In this document: one piece after another, positions 1-5,363 of the stretch
Position numbering within the stretch: the stretch's first letter is position 1
How the letters are laid out: each line of letters begins with the position of its first letter
Assembly (NCBI GenBank): GCA_027859055.1
Contig: JAQIBO010000292.1
Location: 1 to 6,231, forward strand
Direction of reading: 5' to 3'
DNA: 6,231 nt
From: Spirochaeta sp.
Lineage (GTDB): Bacteria > Spirochaetota > Spirochaetia > DSM-27196 > Alkalispirochaetaceae
The notes under the pieces: generated by a model
What the model was told of the DNA's origin: nothing
Seen by the model: only the letters and a program-made list of their open reading frames with translations
Databases searched by the model: none
Made by a program: the position numbers and the translations under genes

Positions 1-27
1 AGGTGGGAGAGTAGGTCGTCGCCAGAC
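1..27 (+). rRNA. rrf: 5S ribosomal RNA, 3' end only
   Basis: The first 27 bases match the conserved 3' end of bacterial 5S rRNA: a GGTGGGAGAGTAGGTCG block (the loop E/helix IV region) followed by GCCAGAC, which in an intact 5S closes helix I with the 5' terminus. The rest of the gene, and presumably 23S and 16S, lies upstream of the window. The exact mature 3' end cannot be fixed here and is placed at about 26-28. It merges into the long hairpin that starts at 21, so the terminal bases of 5S are shared by two alternative pairings. Identification rests on the motif alone, but the match is good. Confidence 0.85.
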
Positions 28-73
28 GTTTTTTATTGCCCGGATGAAATCCGGGTGATAAAAAACGTCTGGC
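21..73. repeat. 25-pair hairpin at the 5S 3' end (terminator or processing element)
   Basis: Bases 22-36 are the exact reverse complement of 58-72 (15 pairs), and 39-45 of 49-55 (7 pairs). Between them 37-38 and 56-57 can form two G-U wobbles, and 21 pairs with 73. In RNA this is an unbroken 25-pair stem closed by a GAA triloop. A run of six T (29-34) sits in the left arm and six A (60-65) in the right, so each strand carries a U-tract inside the stem and not after it. That is not a textbook intrinsic terminator. It could end or process the rRNA transcript (an RNase III-type substrate) or act in both directions. The structure is directly visible; the role is inferred. Confidence 0.75.
23..49 (+). 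repeat. Direct repeat, copy 1 (left half of the 5S hairpin)
   Basis: Bases 23-42 are identical over 20 bases to 145-164, and the TGAAA at 45-49 is again found at the same offset at 167-171. This copy forms the left arm and loop of the long hairpin. Confidence 0.8.
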
Positions 74-81
74 TTGCCCTA

Positions 82-120
82 GGCGCGTACCGCAACCCCG
101 TTAGGGGTGAGGAACGCGCC
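82..120 (+). repeat. Two-part stem-loop in the rRNA-cheW intergenic region
   Basis: An outer 7-pair stem joins 82-88 (GGCGCGT) to 114-120 (ACGCGCC). Inside it 95-99 (ACCCC) pairs with 104-108 (GGGGT) around a GTTA loop. A further small hairpin, GCGC-GTAA-GCGC at 129-140 with a GNRA-type tetraloop, follows. No T-run follows either one, so they are not convincing terminators. They may be untranslated RNA structure or degenerate repeat material; no function is assigned. Confidence 0.5.
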
Positions 121-144
121 GAGGCGGAGCGCGTAAGCGCGGAG

Positions 145-175
145 CAGACGTTTTTTATTGCCCGCGTGAAAACGC
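145..175 (+). repeat. Direct repeat, copy 2 (diverged half-hairpin)
   Basis: Bases 145-164 repeat 23-42 exactly. Beyond that the sequence diverges but still folds: 164-167 (GCGT) pairs with 172-175 (ACGC) around a GAAA tetraloop. The long A-rich return arm present in copy 1 is missing, so this copy cannot make the 25-pair stem. It looks like a partial duplication of the 5S 3' flank, or one member of an interspersed repeat family. Confidence 0.7.
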
Positions 176-252
176 AGCCGTAAGAGCGGCGTGGCAAGCG
201 TGCGGATACATGAAATGTGCACCGCCACCCGCAACCGCCCTGTGACGCTCAC

Positions 253-281
253 TTGCCAACATCGAGGTGGCGGACTATTCT
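253..281 (+). promoter_or_regulatory. Candidate sigma-70 type promoter for cheW
   Basis: TTGCCA at 253-258 (5 of 6 to TTGACA) and TATTCT at 276-281 (4 of 6 to TATAAT) are separated by 17 bases. Transcription would start near 288, leaving a very short leader that just includes the GGAAGGA ribosome binding site at 290-296. Two inverted repeats involve this site: 222-229 (CCGCCACC) with 266-273 (GGTGGCGG, inside the spacer), and 192-198 with 252-258 (over the -35). Prediction by eye only. Confidence 0.4.
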
Positions 282-300
282 GTGGGTACGGAAGGAATTC

Positions 301-780
301 ATGAGCGATCAGAATGTGAACATGCAGCTCGTCACGTTTCAACTCGGTGCGGAGTACTATGGCATCGACATCATGCAAGTCAAAAGTATCGAAGAGGCGA
401 AAGAGGTGCGGAGTATTCCCAACTCACCGGGCTACGTCGAAGGGATTTTTAATCTGCGAGGCGAAATCATTCCGGTCATAAACCTTCACCGACGCTTCCA
501 TCTGAGCAAGGCGGATCTGAGCGAAGAGGACGAACTGCTGAGCGGTTTTTTGATCATACGCCTTGGTGGAATGCACGTCGCCATTATAATTGATAAGGTT
601 TCACGGGTACTGTCTGTCTCGGGTCACGACGTTCAGCAACCCCCACAGATGATTTCCGGGATCGGGGCGGAGTACATAGAAGGGGTGGTTCAGCGGGATG
701 ACGGGTATCTCATCATTCTGGACATCGACCGCCTGTTCAATATGCGGGAATTACAGGCGCTGGAGTCGATAGCGCGATAG
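301..780 (+). CDS. cheW: Chemotaxis coupling protein CheW
   Basis: A 159-residue CheW, a cytoplasmic adaptor that bridges methyl-accepting chemotaxis receptors and the histidine kinase CheA in the signalling arrays. The whole protein is one CheW domain. The family start VTFQLGAEYYGIDI is at residues 11-24, the hallmark NLRGEIIPVINL is at 51-62, and the second beta-barrel half has YIEGVV at 125-130 and GYLIILDIDRLF at 135-146. Length is typical for a stand-alone CheW. The ATG at 301 is chosen because GGAAGGA (290-296) lies just upstream and the domain begins 10 residues in. An in-frame ATG at 217 would add a proline/histidine-rich tail unlike the family and would lie upstream of the candidate promoter. 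No cheA, cheY or receptor gene is visible next to it, so it is probably one of several CheW copies, likely transcribed with the next gene 49 bases on. Confidence 0.95.
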   Translation: MSDQNVNMQLVTFQLGAEYYGIDIMQVKSIEEAKEVRSIPNSPGYVEGIFNLRGEIIPVINLHRRFHLSKADLSEEDELLSGFLIIRLGGMHVAIIIDKVSRVLSVSGHDVQQPPQMISGIGAEYIEGVVQRDDGYLIILDIDRLFNMRELQALESIAR

Positions 781-818
781 TAGTACGTTACGCAATCTCC
801 GCAAATCATCCAGAAAAC

Positions 819-823
819 AGGTG
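819..823 (+). promoter_or_regulatory. Ribosome binding site that decides the start of the DegT-like gene
   Basis: AGGTG at 819-823 sits 6 bases before the ATG at 830. It overlaps the alternative in-frame GTG at 821, which has no good site of its own, so 830 is favoured. The protein from 830 begins MIPIFRP, matching the usual DegT N-terminus. Confidence 0.6.
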
Positions 824-829
824 CATAAT

Positions 830-1912
830 ATGATTCCGATTTTCAGACCGACGATTCGACGGGCCGACATGGACGCAGTCCTGACACGACTGGCCGAAGA
901 TTCGATCGGGGCGGGTACCGTCTCCAAGGAGTTTTCTCACAGTCTTGCGAAATACGTGGGGAAGCGAAGCGGGATCTCCCTGCGGAGTTACGGCCATGCG
1001 CTCCTGGCCGCTTTTCGGGCGCTCGACCTGGAACAGGGCGCGCGGGTGGGGCTCTCCGCGCTGGCTCCGGTCTCCGTCTACAACATGATCGCCCAGGCGG
1101 GACTTGAACCGGTTCTTGTCGATACCGACCGGCAACTTCCAGTTGTGCCGTCTCCACTCAATTTTGACTATGAAGCACTGTCACTGTCAGCCTTGTACGT
1201 GGGCAGCAGGCTTGGTTACGTGGCGGACATGGAAAACCTTGGCCATTTGCGGATTCCGATAATCGAGGACATTTCAGAGGGCCTCGGAGGCCACACGGGG
1301 ACGGCAGGGCTCGGAAGTTTTGGCGATATGACGGTGGTTGCGATGGAACCGGAGCATATCATCACCGCCGGGGGCGGAGCGGTAGTGCTTACCAGTAACA
1401 CCCGTCGCGTTTCCGCACTGACCGCACTTGTCGACGAGCGGATCGGAGAACCACCACTGCCGGACATGAACGCTGCTCTCGGCATCACTCAGCTGAAACA
1501 ACTCGAGTCGTTTATCGAGCGGCGACGTGATATAGCTGCGCGCTTTGTCAAAACGGTTCAGCGCGGGAAATATCGGGTGCCGCTACAGGGCGGGGAGGGA
1601 GATAACGTGTTTTTTGCCCTGCCGGTGATGGTCGATGGTTCACCGCGGGAAGTGGAAAAGTACGCCCGCAGTCACGGCGTCACCGCGCGAAGGGCATTCA
1701 ACGACGTCGCGTTCTCTTCGGGTTCTCTCCAGGACGGTATACCGTCAGCGGACGCGTCGGGAGCCGAAACGGAAACGGACGGTGAAGGGGCCGGCTCGCC
1801 GTATCCCAACGCGCTTGCATTCGCCTCTCAGATGGTCGCGTTTCCTCTGTTTCCTACACTGGGGAAGGCGGAACAGGAGCAAATCGAACGTGTCCTCGCC
1901 ACCCTTCCGTAG
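830..1912 (+). CDS. DegT/DnrJ/EryC1-fold protein lacking the PLP lysine
   Basis: A 360-residue protein with the fold of DegT/DnrJ/EryC1/ArnB sugar aminotransferases, which normally use PLP and glutamate to aminate nucleotide keto-sugars. Family landmarks are collinear: IPIFRP (2-7), the helix ending TVSKEF (30-35), ARVGLSALAP (71-80) with PVLVDTD (94-100), IIEDISEGLGG (144-154; Asp147 fits the residue that contacts the PLP ring nitrogen), GSFGD (162-166), a GGGAVVLT strand (181-188), NAALGITQL (214-222), ERRRDIAARF (230-239) and the C-terminal FPLFPTLGK (338-346). Where the family has its PLP lysine (K-N-I-T-x-G-E-G-G), this protein reads EPEHIITAGGG: the aligned position is Glu175, next to His176. 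The phosphate-site SGT is SYGH (53-56), and the Gln of EDAAQA is Glu150. Residues 296-325 are a Ser/Gly/Glu-rich insert. A pseudoenzyme or a changed chemistry is likelier than an ordinary aminotransferase. Fold confident, function unknown. Confidence 0.8.
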   Translation: MIPIFRPTIRRADMDAVLTRLAEDSIGAGTVSKEFSHSLAKYVGKRSGISLRSYGHALLAAFRALDLEQGARVGLSALAPVSVYNMIAQAGLEPVLVDTDRQLPVVPSPLNFDYEALSLSALYVGSRLGYVADMENLGHLRIPIIEDISEGLGGHTGTAGLGSFGDMTVVAMEPEHIITAGGGAVVLTSNTRRVSALTALVDERIGEPPLPDMNAALGITQLKQLESFIERRRDIAARFVKTVQRGKYRVPLQGGEGDNVFFALPVMVDGSPREVEKYARSHGVTARRAFNDVAFSSGSLQDGIPSADASGAETETDGEGAGSPYPNALAFASQMVAFPLFPTLGKAEQEQIERVLATLP

Positions 1913-1954
1913 GAATTTCCATCTTTGCGACCGCTGTCTCCATACTCGTGAAGC

Positions 1955-1983
1955 TTTACGCCGCACAACTGCGTCTGTATAGT
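1955..1983 (+). promoter_or_regulatory. Candidate promoter for the nadK-recN block
   Basis: In the 85-base gap after the DegT-like gene, TTTACG (1955-1960, 4 of 6 to TTGACA) and TATAGT (1978-1983, 5 of 6 to TATAAT) are 17 bases apart. The predicted start near 1990 lies only about 8 bases before the nadK ATG at 1998, so the mRNA would be nearly leaderless and carry only a weak TAAGA ribosome site (1990-1994). No terminator is evident in the gap, so readthrough from upstream is also possible. Confidence 0.35.
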
Positions 1984-1997
1984 GTAGTGTAAGAAAA

Positions 1998-2855
1998 ATG
2001 CCAAAAGAGATACGATCCGTACTGATCATCGCCAACACCGGAAAAACCGGTGCGAATGAACTCGCAGAAGAGATATCCGGGGTACTTCGGAAGCGGGATA
2101 TCCGCGTCCAGACCTTTCTGTATGCGGGGGTTGCCCACGAGGTGCCGCAAAAGGACGGTCATGATCTTGCAATTACACTCGGTGGAGATGGAACCGTTCT
2201 GTTTGCCAGTCGCGCGTTGGCCGGGCATTTCATTCCGATTCTTCCGGTTAACCTCGGGGATTTCGGATTCATCAGCGAGGTTGCCCACGATGAGTGGTTT
2301 CCGGCGTTCGAATCGTTCGTGGCGGGCGAAATTACGGCGGGGCCCCGTCTGGTTCTTGAGGTGTGTGTTATTCGTGACGGCTCTGAACTGTGTTCGTTTC
2401 GGGGTCTCAATGACGCGGTCGTCTCCTCAGAGGGTATCTCCCGGATGGTCCGGCTGAACGTTCGTCTGACCGATCAGCCGATCGGCCGCTACCGTGCCGA
2501 TGGCGTTATCGTTGCAACGCCCACCGGTTCCACCGCGTATTCCGCCGCTGCAGGCGGCCCGATACTGCATCCGGAGATGTCGGCGATGATCCTCAACCCG
2601 ATATGTCCGTTTACCCTTTCGCATCGGCCGATTGTGCTTCCCGAGGATGAAGAGATCATTATCACCGTGGATCCGGCGCAACGCTCGAGCGTGGCGCTGA
2701 CCGTTGACGGACAGAGTCTTACCCCGTTGCAACCATCCGACACAGTGCACGTCAAGGCGAGTGACCGCCGCGCATACATCATCCGTTCCAATCGTCGGAC
2801 GTTCTACGAAGTCCTCCGCAACAAACTGAAATGGTCCGGAGACCCGGATGATTGA
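1998..2855 (+). CDS. nadK: NAD kinase (ATP/polyphosphate-dependent NAD+ phosphorylation)
   Basis: A 285-residue cytoplasmic NAD kinase, which phosphorylates NAD+ at the 2'-hydroxyl of its adenosine ribose to make NADP+, the only known route to NADP. Visible family motifs: the GGDGT nucleotide motif at 62-66, NLGDFGFISE at 85-94 (family NxGxxGF), LNDAVV at 137-142, DGVIVATPTGSTAYS at 168-182 followed by AGGPILHP at 185-192, PICPFTLSHRPIVLP at 201-215, and DGQ near residue 240. Length is normal. One position, Phe205, is often His in relatives (PHTLS); this is not expected to abolish activity. The ATG at 1998 has only a weak ribosome site but gives the usual short N-terminus before the VLIIAN strand. 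The 3' end overlaps recN by 8 bases, a pairing of nadK and recN seen in many bacterial genomes. Confidence 0.95.
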   Translation: MPKEIRSVLIIANTGKTGANELAEEISGVLRKRDIRVQTFLYAGVAHEVPQKDGHDLAITLGGDGTVLFASRALAGHFIPILPVNLGDFGFISEVAHDEWFPAFESFVAGEITAGPRLVLEVCVIRDGSELCSFRGLNDAVVSSEGISRMVRLNVRLTDQPIGRYRADGVIVATPTGSTAYSAAAGGPILHPEMSAMILNPICPFTLSHRPIVLPEDEEIIITVDPAQRSSVALTVDGQSLTPLQPSDTVHVKASDRRAYIIRSNRRTFYEVLRNKLKWSGDPDD

Positions 2856-4554
2856 GCGGATCAGTGTGCGGAATTTCATTCTGGTGGACTCCCTGTCGCT
2901 GGAATTCACCGGCGGTTTCAACGTCCTGACCGGGGAAACCGGCGCGGGAAAGAGTATTCTTGTCGGTGCTTTGTCTGTCCTGCTTGGGGGCAAGGGAGGC
3001 GGAGATCTCGTTCGGGAGGGCGCCGATGAAGCAGTCGTCGCCGGTGAGTTTCTCGTTGATTATCATGAGCCGTGCCGGGCATGGCTTTCCGACCACGGAA
3101 TAACGCCGGAAGAGGGCCGCGTCCTGATCCGACGAACGGTGCGGACGACCGGTCGGGGAACGATCCACATCGCGGCGACACCGGTAACCCGCTCTGAACT
3201 GGAAGAGTTTGCCGGCCTCATGCTCGACCTGCACAGCCAGCATGAACACCAGTCCCTCTTCTCCGAACCGCATCACAGACGGATTCTCGACCGCTTTGGC
3301 GGCTTTGAAGCTGACGTGGAGACGTTCCACGCCGACTTCTTGCGGCTGTCGGAGCTGCAGGAACGGCTCCGCAAGATTGAGGAGCGAACCGAGGCACGTG
3401 TCCGGGAGATGGAAATGCTCCGCTTTGCCGTTGAGGAAATCGAAGCGGCGGAGGTGAAACCCGGAGAGATGGAAGAACTGGAGGCAGAGCGGGACCGGAT
3501 GGCTCAGTTCGAACGGCTCGCCGCGCATATCGGCACGGTGGCGGATACGCTGGATGGAAATGAATACGCCGTGCTTCCCCTCCTGAAACGGGCGCGCCAG
3601 GAATTTGCCGCTTCCGCCCGGATTGACACCACCCTTGAAGGCGAACACGGGCGTATTGAGAGCGTCTATTTTGAGCTTGAAGACATCGTCCAGAACCTGA
3701 CCGAATATCGGGATGCGCTGGTCTTCGATCCTGCCCGCCTCGAGGATATTGAAGACCGACTGCCGGTCTTGCGACGCCTGCTGCGCAAATACGGTGATTC
3801 AGAAGACGCGGTTCTCGAACACCGAGCCACCGCTGCCGGACAGCTCACCGAGCTTACCGGACTTGATGAAAACCGTGAGAAACTCAGCGCAGAGATCGCT
3901 GCGTTGGAACAGGAGATTACGCGATCCGCGAAAGAGCTGCACAAACTGCGCCGAAACGCAGCGGATACGCTGCGCCAACGGGTGGAGGCGGTGTTGTCGG
4001 ACCTGGCGATGGGCCAGGCGGAATTCCGTATCGAGATCGAGTCGCGCACCAACGAACGAGGCCGGTTGGTGTGCGGCCCCTACGGCGCAGATCGCGTCCG
4101 GTTTCTCATCAGCACCAATGTCGGCGTCGACCCGCAACCGTTGATTCGCGTCGCCTCCGGCGGGGAGCTGTCTCGGGTGATGCTGGCGATAAAGACGATT
4201 ATCGCCGCAGTTGACGATGTTCGCTCGTTGATATTCGACGAGATCGATACCGGCGTCGGAGGCCAGGTTGCGGTTGCGATCGCCTCGCATATGCGGAAAC
4301 TTGCCGATCAGAGTCAGGTAATCTCGATTACACACCTTGCGACGATTGCAGTTCGCGCCGATAATCATATAGTTGTAGAGAAAGAGGCGGTGTCCAACAC
4401 CAGCCGAATCTCGGCACGGGGAGTAACCGGAGATGACCGTATTAAAGAGATCGCACGGATGCTTGCCGGAGAACAGGAAGAAGCGACCGGTATTGAGCAC
4501 GCCCGGGCACTTCTCGATCGCTATCAGAGAGTAACGAATGGCCAAGATAAGTAA
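2848..4554 (+). CDS. recN: DNA repair ATPase RecN
   Basis: A 568-residue SMC-like RecN protein, which acts early in recombinational repair of double-strand breaks by holding or organising DNA ends on the nucleoid. The N-terminal ATPase half carries Walker A GETGAGKS (29-36) and a LDLHSQHEHQSL segment (127-138) typical of RecN. The middle is charged and helical, with likely coiled-coil arms around 160-225 and 335-385. The C-terminal half carries the ABC signature ASGGELSR (436-443), Walker B with D-loop LIFDEIDTGVGG (461-472), and the switch histidine in ITHLATIA (494-501), where many RecN proteins have THLPQVA. Length matches the family (about 550-580). The start at 2848 has GGAG (2838-2841) at good spacing inside the end of nadK. 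The gene ends inside the next one by 17 bases. SOS control is common for recN, but as an internal operon gene here it shows no LexA-type site of its own that I can recognise. Confidence 0.96.
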   Translation: MIERISVRNFILVDSLSLEFTGGFNVLTGETGAGKSILVGALSVLLGGKGGGDLVREGADEAVVAGEFLVDYHEPCRAWLSDHGITPEEGRVLIRRTVRTTGRGTIHIAATPVTRSELEEFAGLMLDLHSQHEHQSLFSEPHHRRILDRFGGFEADVETFHADFLRLSELQERLRKIEERTEARVREMEMLRFAVEEIEAAEVKPGEMEELEAERDRMAQFERLAAHIGTVADTLDGNEYAVLPLLKRARQEFAASARIDTTLEGEHGRIESVYFELEDIVQNLTEYRDALVFDPARLEDIEDRLPVLRRLLRKYGDSEDAVLEHRATAAGQLTELTGLDENREKLSAEIAALEQEITRSAKELHKLRRNAADTLRQRVEAVLSDLAMGQAEFRIEIESRTNERGRLVCGPYGADRVRFLISTNVGVDPQPLIRVASGGELSRVMLAIKTIIAAVDDVRSLIFDEIDTGVGGQVAVAIASHMRKLADQSQVISITHLATIAVRADNHIVVEKEAVSNTSRISARGVTGDDRIKEIARMLAGEQEEATGIEHARALLDRYQRVTNGQDK

Positions 4555-5350
4555 TGAGGCGCGGCAGCAGTACTTTGAGCGTATCAAGGAGTACAAACAG
4601 ATCTCGGAAACGATTCTCCAACGCGAAAAGAGTCTGCTGAAGATCGTCAAAGGTCAAACCGCCGGTGCCGCCTACAAATACATCACTCTCTCCGAGGACC
4701 GCCTGAACCTTGCCTCGTACTATCTCCTGCTAAACGCACTGTCGATGACGCTCCTGGGTGTCAAGAACGATGCGTTTCTCAATGATGCCCGAAAAAGTTG
4801 CTATCAGGCGGTTATCTACCTTGAGGAGGTCGTGTCCAACTATATAGACGTCCCCTTTTCCGACTATTCCGACCTTCTTGAAGAGATCGACGGGTACGAG
4901 GATGACAAACGGTATCATCTTGTTCGTAAAATCGGGTTCACGATTCAGGCCGTGGAAGAGGCGTTTGGTGCAAACTCCAAATGGCGTTGGTCCTTTGTCG
5001 AGCTTGAAGGACGATTTGCTGCTGTTGCCAAGAATCTTATCAACTTCAAGACGTTTATCGCCCAGATGGATCCGTCTGTGGACGGGTACGCCGCGAGAAT
5101 GGGGCAGATGGAGTTGGTTCAGTCGATGCTTCACCAGGCGGCCGACCGCTATCGCGAGAAATACGAACTGTCTACGTTGCGGATCGACGATTTTAAACGG
5201 GCGATCGCGTTTCTGGCTGCGCTCAAGCGGATTCATACTCTCTTCGGTGAGGTCGAGAAAAGCGAAGAGGTGAAACGAAAAATGGAAGTCTGGAAGTCGA
5301 AGATGGAATCCGACGAAAAGATCCACGCCAAAAAGAAAAAGACCGTCTGA
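4538..5350 (+). CDS. Conserved-looking all-helical protein of unknown function
   Basis: I do not recognise this 270-residue protein. It has no signal peptide, no membrane segment and no nucleotide-binding motif. It appears almost entirely alpha-helical and soluble: an N-terminal amphipathic helix rich in Lys/Glu/Gln (6-38), a run of hydrophobic helices (about 56-105) including SYYLLLNALSMTLLG (60-74), an acidic loop (108-125), an aromatic cluster KWRWSF (148-153), helices from 160 to 240, and a very basic tail ending KIHAKKKKTV (261-270). The helix-repeat appearance suggests a TPR-like or scaffold protein, but no repeat unit can be fixed by eye. The ATG at 4538 overlaps recN by 17 bases and has a weak GAGAG site (4527-4531), so translational coupling to recN is likely. 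I recall an unknown gene at this place in other spirochaetes, which would argue for a lineage-specific conserved protein. Confidence 0.85.
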   Translation: MAKISNEARQQYFERIKEYKQISETILQREKSLLKIVKGQTAGAAYKYITLSEDRLNLASYYLLLNALSMTLLGVKNDAFLNDARKSCYQAVIYLEEVVSNYIDVPFSDYSDLLEEIDGYEDDKRYHLVRKIGFTIQAVEEAFGANSKWRWSFVELEGRFAAVAKNLINFKTFIAQMDPSVDGYAARMGQMELVQSMLHQAADRYREKYELSTLRIDDFKRAIAFLAALKRIHTLFGEVEKSEEVKRKMEVWKSKMESDEKIHAKKKKTV

Positions 5351-5363
5351 TACTCACCCTGTT

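Noticed and set aside
17..34. CGTC-GCCA-GACG followed by six T as a compact intrinsic terminator
   Set aside because: The stem has only four pairs and competes with the far stronger 25-pair hairpin and with 5S helix I.
217..300. Upstream in-frame ATG that would extend CheW by 28 residues
   Set aside because: The added residues are unlike any CheW N-terminus and would lie upstream of the candidate promoter and the GGAAGGA ribosome site, which fit ATG 301.
1962..1973. Small CGCA-CAAC-TGCG hairpin in the gap before nadK
   Set aside because: Only four pairs, no T-run after it, and expected by chance in sequence of this composition.
2427..2993. A minus-strand open frame (188 codons) across the nadK-recN junction
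   Set aside because: It is antisense to two strongly supported genes and shows no motif of its own.
2779..3648. A long open frame on the minus strand (289 codons) opposite recN
   Set aside because: It lies fully antisense to a recN with intact motifs, has no recognisable domain, and is typical of antisense openness in GC-rich coding sequence.
3799..4650. A long open frame on the minus strand (283 codons) opposite the recN 3' half
   Set aside because: It covers the recN signature and Walker B region and the start of the next gene, with low-complexity composition and no family resemblance.
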